NCBI GenBank assembly: GCA_948567375.1
Contig: OX419755.1
Location: 50,287,001 to 50,351,000 of the forward strand
Direction of reading: 5' to 3'
Length of the DNA stretch: 64,000 nucleotides
From: Lunularia cruciata
Lineage: Eukaryota > Streptophyta > Marchantiopsida > Lunulariales > Lunulariaceae
Below are positions 22,430 through 33,427 of the stretch, piece by piece (within the stretch, counting starts at the first letter, position 1; every line of letters begins with the position of its first letter). The position numbers and the translations under genes are program-made. The notes beneath the pieces were generated by a model. The model saw only the letters and a program-made list of their open reading frames with translations, ran no database searches and was not told the DNA's origin.

Positions 22430-23477
22430 TTCCTCCCATTGATGATGTCAATTCTTCAAGTTCTCCAAACATAATTTCTGCAAGAAGGGTTGTAATTGGT
22501 TTGCATGATCACTTGTTTCCCTAAGAGATAATGCCTCTATATTTTGGTGACATATACCATTTCTAGTTGTTCTTGATCTCAAGCAAAGTAATTCCTTTTT
22601 ATGGTATTTAGTTGGTGAGACATAAATGCAATGGGATGTACCTCATCTAGAAATTCCTATTGCAATACAACTCCAATGGCAAAGTTAGAAGCATCAAAAT
22701 CAACCATACAAGGTAGTTGAGGATCATATGGTTGAAGAATGGGTCTTGAAGACACCATATGCTTTAGCTTCTTGAATGATTCTTTGTGCTTGGTGGTCCA
22801 TTAAAAGCTTGAGGTCTTCTCCAAGAGATCTATCAATGGTGCTACCACATCAGCATAATAGTGGATGAACCATTGGTAAAAACTTGCTGATCTATTAAAT
22901 GCACACAATTCTATGGCATTCTTTAGAGTAGGAAAATCAATAATGGCCTTGATTTTTTTTCTCTTCTATCTTGATCTCCTCTAATAAGACCTCATGACCC
23001 AAGAAGGCACACTTTGACTTCTTGTAGTAAAACTTCCATTGATATAATTGTCTTAGGACTTCTTGCATATGATTTGTGTGTCCTACCTCCATCTTGCTAC
23101 AAATGAAAATATCATCCAATAACACCACCATGCACCAATCAAATAGCCCATCCAAAACCTGATGCATTTGATCCATGAAGAGTGATGCATTTGATCCATG
23201 AAGAGTGATGCATTTGATCCATGAAGAGTGTTGGAGCATAAGTGAGTTTGAAAGATAGAAGTCTCCATTCTAAATGCCCATACACACTCTCTCTATCAAT
23301 GGGAATCTACCAATAGCCACTTTGAAGATCCAACTTGGAGAAGTATGGTGCTTCCATTTGAGGCAAAGGATATGCATTCTTCACTACTTGTTTATTGAGA
23401 CCTTGGTTATCATTACAAAATTGAAGTACTCCATCCTTTTTTGGAACAAATAGTATTGGTGATTCCCAAGGAGATGT
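22430..23477 (-). pseudogene. B reverse transcriptase and RNase H remnant
   Basis: RNase H begins near 22730 with MVDFDASNFAIGVVLQ. The polymerase site is at 23239-22937 (VVLLDDIFICSKMEVGHTNH, then SKCAFLGHEVL); the catalytic pair is intact as L-D-D. Upstream are [12 protein letters not shown] and [20 protein letters not shown] near 23310-23460. A 23-bp triplication at 23161-23229 shifts the frame. The domain continues at 37211 after C1. Confidence 0.8.
23161..23229. repeat. Perfect 23-bp triplication inside the B polymerase
   Basis: The unit GATGCATTTGATCCATGAAG plus AGT stands three times without a mismatch (23161, 23184, 23207). Two extra copies add 46 bases and break the reading frame. 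The identity of copies suggests a recent slippage event. Confidence 0.9.
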
Positions 23478-23482
23478 ACTAT
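23478..23482. repeat. Left target site duplication of C1 (ACTAT)
   Basis: ACTAT stands directly before the LTR start TGTGGTGCCC and again after the other end at 37206-37210. Confidence 0.9.
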
Positions 23483-23868
23483 TGTGGTGCCCACATTTTT
23501 TGTTTTTTCCAAAATAAAGGAGAAGAAGTGTATAGAGAAGTCGGATTGCGCCTGTATGGCCAAAGAAGACGAAGAAAATTGTCTTTGGGATGAAACCCAA
23601 AGTAAAGTGACTTCGGGTCATAAGGCAAAGGACTCTGAAATGCCATGTCAGCATACAATACGAAGTAAATTGTCTTCGGCTCGGGGGGAGCTCAACCCGA
23701 GGCAAAGACAGTCTAACAACCTTTAGTCGGGGCGAGAAATTCAAGAAGGGGCTGTTTCAAAACTGGCGGCTCATACGCGCGAAGGTTGAGCGACAGTGAC
23801 AGGTGCATGCCGGAGGTGTGATTTCTTGGTAGAAACTCAAAGCAACGGAAGAGGAAGAAGTGCAACTC

Positions 23869-23876
23869 TATAAAAA
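23869..23876 (+). promoter_or_regulatory. TATA box of the C1 5' LTR
   Basis: TATAAAAA stands 386 bases into the LTR and 164 bases before the LTR frame's ATG. The same site occurs at 33813-33820 (3' LTR), 40495-40502 (C2) and, reversed, 63636-63643 (C3). Transcription would start shortly downstream and include the LTR frame. Confidence 0.65.
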
Positions 23877-24032
23877 TCGAAACTGCAACGACAAAATGTC
23901 AAGCAATTTTCCTTTGCCGTTGAGAAGTCGTCTTGCAGGTGATCGGGGAAAGGGAAATAGAGGTGGACTCGTGTTAGTGCGCAAGGGAGAAGTCGCGAGA
24001 GGAAATCGAGAGACAATAAGAAATCAAAAGAG

Positions 24033-26468
24033 ATGGGAGGAGGGAAGAAGAACTCCGAATTTGCAGTGAGAAATCATGCAATTCAGAGATTAGATATAGT
24101 AGCGAGGATCAAAGTCTTGAGCCGACTTTGGATCACTTTTCTGGCATGGAACTAGAACGTAAGTTTTCCAGGATTCATGACAAAAATCATCGAGAGTAAA
24201 TGTCTCGATGGTCCCGAGGAAGAAGGGAAGAGAGGAAATCCGGCTCGCTGGATAGAGTCGGATTGGAGACTCGTACTCGGGAAGGAGGCAGGCTTGGAGC
24301 AGGGAGCCACGTTCTTGGGGAAAGGAGAGATAGCCCAAGAAACGCAGGAGGTGAGAGATGCCTTCTCGTCGAAGAGGGCAAAGAATGGGTATAAAGTTGA
24401 GAACTACAAAGACCCTGTGAGGAGAGGAATTGTGAGTGCACTAATGGCCCTCCTAAAGCCGGAGAGAACTACCTATGTGATGAAACACCAAGCGGTGTTC
24501 TTTCACAAGTTATTTGCAAGAGAACCGATCAATTTGGCAAGGTGCTTTCACGGAAGAACGAGGCAAATGGTGTGGAATCTGCGGGATAAGTCGCCTCCAC
24601 ACTACATCATACCATTTGCAACACATTTTTACCTCGGGTTAAATCTGCTCAATTTGGCGGAGCGTAATCAAATGGTGTCTCATTTCCATCCTGATTTGAG
24701 AAGAGAAGTCGACACGGAGGAGCAGCAATACATTCTCCAAATCCGGAGCACGGATGATTACTACGCAAAGACAAGGAAGAACGTGGAGGTCGTTGAAGGT
24801 ACCCTGACAAAGAAGAGAACTCGGCAAGCAAAAGCCGAAGAAAAAAAGAAACCTCGGAAAATGCAGAAAAATAACCCGAGGCGAGGAATGGTGGTGATTG
24901 AGTCAGAAGATGAAGACTCAGAAGGCAAAGCCGAGCTCAAGACGGAGGACTCGGAATGGGAGGAGGAACCTGAGCTGACATTGCAAAGTGGAGATACGAG
25001 CAGTGACAGTGAGGAGGGAGGAGAGATGACATCGGTACCAGCGGCTGAAGAATATGAAGAAGAAATGCAAGCCGAAGTAGAAACCAAAGACAATGCGGCG
25101 TTGGGAGACAAAGTACTAGTGCGCGAGGAGAAGAAGATCGCAGTACAGCAAGGAATTTGCTCGAGACATAAGGAGAAGTGTGAAGCGGGACCGAATAAAG
25201 TGAAGGAAGAGGTAGAAGGAAGCTCGGGTAGTGAGGCATCGATCCCGATACAAAGACTCCAGAGAAGAAGGCGAGTATCGGGAGAACACAAGGAAAGAAG
25301 AGAGACCACTCCGCGGGAGGACGAAGTTGCCAGTAATGGAGTAGATTACTTGCAGATGGTAGTATGCCCGCTGTTGGTGAAGATGGGGAAGAAGAAGAAG
25401 GAGATGCAATCTACTTGTCCAGAGGTAAAGACTGTGTTGCAGGTCTTATCAAGATGAGAAGAAGAAAACTCGGAGTTGAAGAAGAGTATAACCCGAGGTG
25501 AGGAAGAGAGAGAAGTACTACGAGCGGAAGCAGTCGAGAAGAGTCAGGTAATTGAAGACCTGAAGAGAGAAGTGAGTTATGGAGAAGATCTTGCGAGGAA
25601 GAGTGACATCGCAAGGGAGAGACAGGTAGTAGAGCATGAAATCTTGAAGCAGCAGTTTGCTGATTCAAGAGTCGAACTTATCCATGCTATGGCAAGGGTA
25701 GCATCGAAGGATCAAGAGCTCCATCGAGTGATGGAGAGTATGGAGGAGAAGAAGCAACTCTGGCAGCGAGAGTTGGCTGCGAGATATAGAGAAGAAGAGA
25801 GATTACGAGAATTACTTCGTAATCAGGAAGAGAAGGTTGAACAGAAGGAGAAAGAGAAGGAAGCGGTGAGGGCCAAATTCAAAGAAGAATTGGCGATGTA
25901 TAGAGAAGAATGGCTTGCAGATCGGGAACGCGAACGCAAGACAAGATTGGAGCCATTGAAGGAAATAGTCCTTAGCGTGAACGCGATGTTAAGTACAGAG
26001 GCCAACGTTCGAATTGAAGAGACGAGATTGCACGAGTTGAAACTGTTGGTGCAGGAGACGAGGCGAAGACAAGCGAAAGACACTGAGATGAACGCTTTGT
26101 TGATTAAATTGAGAACTCGTGTAGATAGGAAGATATTAGAGGTAGAAGACAATATTGCGATTAGATTAGACTTAGTGAGAATAGAGTTAGAAAAGCTTCG
26201 GCAAGATGTTAAGGCAAAACGCGAAGTAGATAACATAGGGATCCAAATGTCTTCGGAGTTGCCCTCAGAGACATTAGGGAAGAGTGGGTCGAACAATGAA
26301 GAGTTAGATAAACTACCCACTAGTGCAATTTCAGATCAAGAAAGAGAATTGCTGGATCTGGTAGAAGATGTAGGAGATGTGAAACCCGAGGAAAATGTAG
26401 TAGGAAGTAAGATTACTTCAGGTTCGGGTTTGAAAGTCGAGGAAGAAGTAGACATTGGATCGGATTAG
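24033..26468 (+). pseudogene. LTR-borne coiled-coil protein frame, 5' LTR copy of C1
   Basis: Unknown protein of about 811 codons read from ATG 24033 in one frame to 26468, broken only by TAG at 24153 and TGA at 25455. Residues 1-250: MGGGKKNSEFAVRNHAI at the start, then FLAWN, KVENYKDPVRRGIVSAL, LLKPERTTYVMKHQAVFFHK, FHGRTRQMVWNL, HFYLGLNLLNLAER. Residues 260-420: basic patch (KKRTRQ), then a long acidic Ser/Glu stretch. Residues 480-700: Glu/Lys/Arg-rich heptads predicted to form a coiled coil (REEERLRELLRNQEEKVEQK). No zinc finger or protease motif. The other three LTR copies lack one or both of these stops, so the ancestor was open. The N-terminal half faintly recalls the 'putative plant transposon protein' type domain found with some plant gypsy elements; that is a guess. 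Confidence 0.75.
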
Positions 26469-27269
26469 TAACCGATTTGAGATTTGAAGGGGCAGATATG
26501 AAGAGGTGCATTGTCATTTCGGATCTGCAGGTTACAACAGTTGTTGTAGAACGGTATAGTTGTTAGGATTGTCAATTGCTTCACTATTTAAGAGTGGCAT
26601 TCACAGGAAAATGTTGTTCAGTGCTCATTATTTCTGAGAATAGATAAAGTGAAGTGCTGTGAAGCAGTGCTCGTCGCTTGAGCTTGATTCCGAGTATCAG
26701 CTTTGTGATTGTGTTTGTGAATGTTTGGAGAAATTCGAAGTGCAAGTCAGAGTGCTTGTTGGATGTTGGATTCCACAGCCTTGATCTTCATTCTGTGTGT
26801 TTGATCTTGAGTGAAGTGCAATCAAAGCAATGCCTTGACAGATCTGAGAGGAATTGTAGTGTTGGTAGTATTCTACTTTTGTGAGTGCAGTGCGAAGTTG
26901 ATGTGAAGCAATTTTGATCGAGGAAGTCGTGCCTTCAGTGGAGGGGTGAAACACAATTCTGAGGCAAAGTTGTTTTGCAGTGAAGTGCCGTTTTCGGGAG
27001 AGCCTGAATCATCACAATCAAGATTGTTTGGAAAGAATTCAAGGATTTGTGATTAAGGAGTGTGAATTTGTGACAAGACTGCGAGTCAGTGCTTGTTACT
27101 CTCTTCTGGGTGTGGTTTCTACCTGAGAGACTAAAGAAGAACTCAAGAAGAACTACATGTTACTGTTTGACTTTGTATTTGACCAATTCTGACTCGTATC
27201 TTTGTGGGAACAAACATTACTTACCCGATTACCGCAAAAGTGATATTTGCCGGGTTGTCACATGATTTT

Positions 27270-27287
27270 TAGCGCCGCTGCCGGGGA
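27270..27287 (+). other. Primer binding site of C1, tRNA-Asp type
   Basis: TAGCGCCGCTGCCGGGGA lies seven bases after the 5' LTR and is close to TGGCGCCGTTGCCGGGGA, the complement of the plant tRNA-Asp 3' end, with two mismatches. tRNA-Asp priming is typical of Athila-like gypsy elements. Confidence 0.75.
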
Positions 27288-27350
27288 TACAAATCTCGGA
27301 AGTGGAAGAATACGAAGCCAAATTGGAAACTGGGTATCAAGGCAATATGA

Positions 27351-29620
27351 ATGTCTGGATTGAAAGAACAACGGGAAGAGAGAGCTCGAAGACAAGCACT
27401 TCAGCGTGAAGAAGACGAACGTCTGCACGTCCCATCCATCGTTGAAAAAATTGAGAGAAGGGCGTTGGAGTTTGAACTCCTTCACGAAGTGCAAGAAGCC
27501 CTGCTAGAACTTGACCACAAGAAACGCGAAGGCGGTTGGCAAGGCTACTTCGCATCTCCCTCTTCTTCCAAGAAGAAGAAAGAATCGAGTGGGCAAACAT
27601 ATGCATTGCGGCCCAATACACCAACTTCCCCTAGAGCTGTAAAGGAAGTTGTTTCCTTGAAGACCTTTGTTCGAGAAAAGACAGCACACACACTTATTGA
27701 AGACGAGTGTCAATATCTTCTACAAACAATTCCTCGATTGTCTCGAAGGAATTTTGAAGAACCTATCAAGGGTGTTGATCTTGGATCTTCCACTCGGGTT
27801 GAAGTCGACCCCCTCAGAGTAGAAATTGTCAAAGAAGACCCTACGTTGAATTTGACAAATTGGAATCCTTGGGCTGACAACACGGCCAATTCCAGCCAAT
27901 TCTTCCATTCCGTCAAGTTCCACATTACCTCAACTGATCCCAGTGCATCGAACGATGACTTTGCTTCCTGTCACCCGACACGCCTATCAGAAGTATAAGG
28001 GGACAGAACAAGACGAAGACCCTGATGAATTCATCAAAGAATTCGAAGTCATCTCCTTTGCTAACAAGGAGCATGACTCGGCGGATCGACTAAGAATTTT
28101 TCCAAGTCTGCTTCGCAAGAAAGCTCGGAGCTGGTACACCCATGTCACTCAGAAGGGGTTTGTACCATCGGACTGGGCAGACTTGAGAAACAACTTCCTG
28201 GATTGATTTTAGGAGGTTGACTATGATACGAGTGTCTTCGCGGCACTCAACAATTTGGACCGGGGCAAGAAGGAGAAGTTGAGAGACTACTCTGAGCGGT
28301 TCATGGCATTATTGAACCGAGTTCCCAAGCAATCGGGGGTGGTGGGATACTCCGATGCCCAAGCCATTACCTGGTTCCCCGGGGGCCTTTCACCAGAGAT
28401 ACGAATCTTTGCCAAGGAGAGGAATGTAACTTCCCTGGACAAAGTACTCAGACATGTTGCTCGTTATGAAGCGGCCCACTCTCACTCTGCCGGTAACCGG
28501 AGAAATCGGGAGAAGAAGGGCAAGAAGCCCAGAAGGAGAGCTTTGCGCAACACCTCCCCTTCTTCAAAACGAATCCTCTATGTCTTCGAGCTCTTCTTCG
28601 GAATCCGAAGAAGAATCAAAGCCAAGACGAGTCAGAAGACGTGGAGGCAAGAAACTAGTGACTCCACCAGCCAAGAGTGTACATAAGGCGGATATGAAGT
28701 TGGATGCCCTCATCAAGGAGTTTTCGGATTTCAAGATCCAGATGATTGGGGCTAAGGACCAAAGAAAGGCCCCAGCATTTGGACGATCTAATGTGTGGTG
28801 CACTGCATGTGGCAAATCCGGCCATGCCAACACAGAATGCAATACTCGTAATGCATTCCCGGTGCAGCAAATTGATTGGGTTCCGGGATGGAACCAAGAC
28901 GAGGACGAAGAGGCGGTGTACCAAACTCAGGAGGTACAACCTCAACCGAGCACATCGTATCAAGGTCTGAGGTTTGGACCCAAGGAGTATAACCCCAATG
29001 CTCCTTCACGAAGACCACCGATGAGCAACCAAAATCGCCCTCAGAATGTTGCGCCCAGAGCCTGTTATAATTGTGGCTCGATGGGACATTGGTCTCCAAA
29101 CTGTCCCGAGCCAAGAAGGCAAATTGGGTATGTTCCCTTGTGTGGAAATTGTAAAGGATCGGGGCATACGGGCAACCAATGCCCTCACCCGCCAAACCCG
29201 AAGCCTCTTATGAAATATGTACAGACCCCCGCTGAGCGTGCAGCACTTCAGCCGAAGGGGGATATGAATGTAAATTGTATAACTCTTGAGGAAGAAAGAC
29301 CTCAAGAAGGGAGTCCGGCCTCAGAAGGAGAATGGCCAGACCTTGAAATTTTGAAAGTTGAGACATGCTCCACCAAGAAGAAGCATGATCCCAAAGAACT
29401 GAGTACGACCTCATCGTCTTCCCAAAAGGCAAAGAGACAGTGCCCAAAAGCAATTCTTTCGGCCAAGGAGGAAAAGATCCTCGCAAAAGCTAAAGCTAAA
29501 GCCTTGCAAAAAGAATTAACGAAGGCATTACTCAGGACTCGGGAACTGAGTTTGGAAGAAGAGACGAAGACGAAGTCTCCAATTTTTCTGGCGGACATCC
29601 AATCCGAAGTAAGGGTCTGA
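27351..29620 (+). pseudogene. C1 gag with three zinc knuckles, frameshifted
   Basis: Frame one (27351-27998) starts MSGLKEQREERARRQALQ and runs through a charged N-terminal region. The capsid-like domain continues one frame over (27943-28560): RHAYQKYKGTEQDEDP, KKARSWYTHVTQKGF, LRNNFLD, then TGA and TAG, then DYSERFMALLNRVPKQSG. A second shift near 28560 leads into 28454-29620, a Ser-rich linker and three nucleocapsid knuckles of CX2CX4HX4C type: CTACGKSGHANTEC, CYNCGSMGHWSPNC and CGNCKGSGHTGNQC. All three keep their zinc ligands. A Lys/Ala-rich tail follows. Two frameshifts and two stops prevent a full Gag. Confidence 0.85.
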
Positions 29621-29685
29621 TCCAACCCGAGGTAGGCCAACCCGAGGAAGCTCGGGTTGAGTCCATCAGCAAGCCCATCACCATT

Positions 29686-30689
29686 TTGAAGCGTCCCGAA
29701 GTCAAGAGGGAGCATGGAGAGTCCTCGAACTCAAGGCCAAAGACGAAGACGGTCAAATTGGAAGGAGTTCCCCAATATGATATTGTAGCCGACTTGGCCG
29801 CCACAAATGCCAATATTACATTTAAGCAATTGTGGGAAGATAACAAGCTGTACAAGAGACAACTTAATTCGGCCCTCAAGAAGGTGAGGTCAATGTCAAA
29901 GAAGGACCTGCCTGCTATCTATCATATTGAACAAGAAGATTTGGGATCTCCTGAGGTAGACGCGGAGATTGCAGGGTGCATGATCACATCAATACCCATT
30001 GACTCTAGGTCCGGTGTGAATGTCATGACTGAAGATACTACAAATCAACTCGGGTATCATACGTATGAATCAACACCCCAAGTTTTGAAGTTTGCAGACC
30101 AAACCAGGAGACGGCCCTTGGGCATGCTGTCGAACATTACCACGATCATTGGAGGGGTACCCTTCAAGTTGAATTACATCATGTTGCGGCCAATGACAAA
30201 ACTGGTTACCCTCTGTTGATCGGCAGACCCTGGTTGTATAGTGCCCAAGTTGTAGTGGATTGGCATCAGCAAAAGTTAAGATTCAAGGACATTTCGTCCA
30301 AAGATCAGAAGCTGGTGACTGTGAGTTGGACGAAGGTTCCCCATCTTGGGGAAACAAGTTCGTCAGAAGAGGAGGATGAGTCCAAAGACTCATCGTCTTC
30401 GTCTTCAGACGAATCCAAAGAAGAAGTCCAAGTTAATTACTTGGAATGCTACGAGGTAGAGGCGGACGATGAAGATCCATATGACCTCGCCTCGGGTGAA
30501 CCTGACTTGGAGGAAGGGGGTTTGATGGCCGCTCGCCTCGGGATAAGCCGAGTAAGCCACGTTGAAGGAGTCATCAACCCCGATGACTATCAAGAGGTGT
30601 TACTCACTGAAGGAAAAATTTTAAAAATCTCGAAGATAGTTACTTTGGAGGACTTGGCAGGATACACTGCCCTGTTTATAGAGTTCTAG
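29686..30689 (+). pseudogene. C1 aspartic protease region
   Basis: Two overlapping frames. 29686-30219 ends in the protease: IPIDSRSGVNVMTEDT, where the usual D-S-G is D-S-R (a GGG to AGG type change), and FKLNYIMLRP. A frameshift near 30180 leads to 30216-30689, which begins with IGRPWLYSAQVVVDWHQQKL, the C-terminal flap end of the protease, then an acidic Ser-rich linker. It ends at TAG 30687, in frame with the reverse transcriptase; the C2 copy has CAG there. Confidence 0.75.
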
Positions 30690-30704
30690 GATGTATTCGC
30701 CTGG

Positions 30705-33416
30705 TTGATTGATCAAATGCCGGGTATTCCACGAGAATTCAGAGAACACCGGATTGATTTGATTGAAGGTGCAGTTCCGGTTCGGCAGCGACAATACCAC
30801 CTGAACCCGAAGTACTCACTTTTGGTAAAAGATGAAATCGATAAGTACTTAGGGGCCGGAATCATCTTCCCTATCTTAAGCAGTGAATGGGTCTCCCCCA
30901 TTGTCATTGTCCCGAAGAAGAAAATAGGGAAGATCCAAGTGTGCCAAGACTTCCAAAAATTGAACGCAGTCACAAGGAAAGATCATCATCCCTTGCCTTT
31001 TACCGATACAATTTTAGATCAGGTAGCTGGGCATCCTTGTTATAGTTTTCTCGATGGATTTTCAGGGTACAATCAAGTATCCATTCAAGAAGAAGACAAG
31101 GATAAAACTACATTCATGACCGATTGGGGCACTTTCGCTTACAATCAAATGCCCTTTGGGTTGTGTAATGCTCACGCTACTTTCCAGCGGATGATGAATT
31201 TGATCTTCAAAGATTTCTTGCGCAAATTTGTCAAAGTTTTTATTGATGACTTTTGTGTGTTTGGGCGAAGGGATGTACATATAGATTACCTTCACCAAAC
31301 GTTTGAAAGGTGTCGTTTTGCCGGCTTGTCATTACACCCGGAGAAATGCTTCTTCGCAATGAAGGAGGGAATTCTTCTAGGGCATCGGGTGTCAAGCCGA
31401 GGTATTGAAGTCGATGTTGAGAAGGTTAAGATAATCACAGCTTTGGAATCCCCAAAGAACATCCGGGAGCTGAGAGCCTTCTTGGGACATGTCGGATATT
31501 ACAGACGCTTCGTATCAAACTATGCAGTGCTTGCTGCACCACTTACAAAGCTTCTGAAGAAATCCGAAGACTATCTGTGGGAAGCACATCAAGAAGAAGC
31601 CTTCCAGGTGTTGAAGAAGAAATTGGTTGAAGCACCAATCATGAGGGCCCCGAATTGGGATGTCCCTTTTCATGTGTATGTGGACACTTCGTCCATGGCC
31701 ATCGGGGTTGTCTTAAGTCAGAAGGACGAGAAGAAGAAGGACTACCCGGTGTATTATGCCAGCCGACAACTTTCAGTTTCTGAAAAGAATTATTTGACGA
31801 CTGAAAGAGAAGCACTTGGAATGGTGTATGCCTGCAAGAAATTTCGTCATTATTTGTTGGGGTATGAGTTTGTCTTCTATGTTGACCATTATGCATTGCA
31901 ACATTTGGTCAAGAAGGCAGATTTATCAGGACGAATTGCAAGATGGATCTTGTTATTACAAGAGTTCATGTATACTGTACAAGTGAGGAAGGGAGCTTCG
32001 CATTCGAATGCGGACTTCCTGTCCAGGTTAGACACTCAAGACCAGGAGTGGGAAATTGACGATCGGTTCCCTGACAAAGAGTTGTATCACTTATCAGCAA
32101 TGAGAAGTACGAGGTATGCAGATGAATATAATTATCTGAATACTCTCCATTGTCCTGAGGGGTTGGATCTGGAACAGCGGGCAGTCTTTCTCCGGAAAAT
32201 GGGGCCGTACCAGCTTAAACACAGCATTTTATTTAAGATGGGCGAAGACGAAGTACTTCGGCGATGCTTGGAGTCATACAAAGTAGGAGGAGTGATTGAA
32301 TCTTTACACTCCGAGGCATCGGGAGGACACTATGCTTTGAAGAATACTGTAAAGAAAATTCTTTCGGCAGGGTATTGGTGGCCTACAATGTACAAAGATG
32401 TACATGCTCATATCCAAAGCTGTGATGCATGTCAAAGAACGGGGAAGCCGACGGTTACTTCTCAATGGCCTTTGAGACCAATTTTGCCTTTGGCCCCCTT
32501 TGAGAAATGGGGGATTGATTTTGTGGTTCCCATTCAACCATTGACCCGAGTCACAAAAAAGCGCTACATTTTGGTTTGCACTGACTATGCTACCAAGATG
32601 GTTGAAGCGGAAGCAACTCGCAGAGATGATGCTGAAACTGTGGCGGAATTTTTCTTTCAAAACATCATCTCCCGATATGGGTGTCCTCTAGAATTGGTCA
32701 GTGACCGAGGAACACATTTTTTGAACTCTGTAATGGAGGTGTTAACCAAGTATTTTCAGATTAAACATCGGAAGACGATTCCTTATAACCCAAAAGCAAA
32801 TGGCTTAACGGAAAAAGCGAATGGGTTACTTTGTAAAATTTTGAATAAGGTGACTGTCAATTATGCCTATGACTGGGATACGAAATTACCAGCCGCGTTA
32901 TGGGCCTATCGGACAACAGAGAAGATTACAACCAAACAAACCCCATACTTTTTGACATATGGCTTGCATCCCATACTGCCAGTTGAATTTGAAGTTCCGA
33001 CTTATCAGGTTCTGTGCAAAGAACAAATGTCGGAAGAGGAAAGTTAGGATCTTCGGATTCATCAACTGATGTGGTTAGAAGAGAAAAGAGACGATGCAAT
33101 GCAAACCACGAAAGAAGTACAAGCACAGAGGAAAGTCAGGCACGATCAGAGAATCAAGCCTGTGACTGTACGAGAAGGGGATTTGGTTTTGTTATATGAC
33201 AATCGCCGAATATTTTTTCCAGGCAAGTTGCATTTGAGATGGATGGGTCCCTATCGAGTTTGTCATCTTTACAAAAATGGATCCATGCAACTCGATTTGG
33301 AAGGTAATCCTTTTGCCACTCGAGTAAATGGGTGGAAAGTTCGGAGATATTGGACCATAGACTCGGAAGTTTCTAAGACACCCGAGGTCTATGTTCGCGG
33401 GGACGCTCACATTTGA
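30705..33416 (+). CDS. C1 pol: reverse transcriptase, RNase H and integrase
   Basis: A 780-codon open frame (30705-33047), followed after one TAG by the last 123 codons in the same frame. Reverse transcriptase, residues 1-250: WVSPIVIVPKKKIGKIQVCQ, FLDGFSGYNQVSI, MPFGLCNAHATFQRMM, and the catalytic VFIDDFCVF. RNase H, about 315-440: VYVDTSSMAIGVVLSQ, TTEREALGMVYA, YVDHYALQHL, HSNADFLSR. Integrase, about 510-770: zinc-binding H..H..C..C (LHSEASGGH, SCDACQR), catalytic D in WGIDFVVP, D in LVSDRGTHF, E in NGLTEKANG. The tail after the TAG has a GPY-type module (RWMGPYRV). All catalytic residues are present. ATG 30705 is only the first Met; the natural frame comes from the protease side. Confidence 0.88.
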
Positions 33417-33427
33417 GGGAGGGGGTA
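33415..33427 (+). other. Polypurine tract of C1
   Basis: GAGGGAGGGGGTA directly precedes the 3' LTR, as required for plus-strand priming. C2 has AAGAGAGGTGGTA at the same place (40085-40097). Confidence 0.85.

Larger units (their letters stand above)
20337..23477 (-). mobile_element. Element B: degenerate chromovirus, main part
   Basis: Minus-strand Ty3/gypsy element with a 3' LTR at 20337-20839, then chromodomain, integrase, RNase H and reverse transcriptase up to 23477, where C1 interrupts it. It resumes at 37206-37338. Its 5' half (gag, protease, 5' LTR) is missing, cut at the junction with C2. It landed in A2 gag. Confidence 0.8.
23483..27262 (+). repeat. 5' LTR of C1 (3780 bp)
   Basis: Runs from TGTGGTGCCCACATTTTTTG to CGGGTTGTCACA; the 3' LTR has the same ends and is 3778 bp. 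Unusually long for an LTR, because it contains an 811-codon frame. After the frame come about 800 bases of U5-like sequence with no convincing gene. Confidence 0.92.

Noticed and set aside
23161-23229. Short direct repeats as a CRISPR-like array
   Set aside because: Units are adjacent with no spacers, and the locus is a eukaryotic retrotransposon.
24761-25309. Long Ser/Leu-rich minus-strand frame in the C1 LTR (and 34584-35252)
   Set aside because: It is the antisense of the acidic Glu/Lys-rich region, whose composition leaves the opposite strand free of stops.
26678-26884. 68-codon frame after the LTR ORF in C LTRs (also 36621-36827, and 52778-52984 on the minus strand)
   Set aside because: Between C1 and C3 many residues change and C2 has a deletion through it, so I see no constraint; likely non-coding U5.
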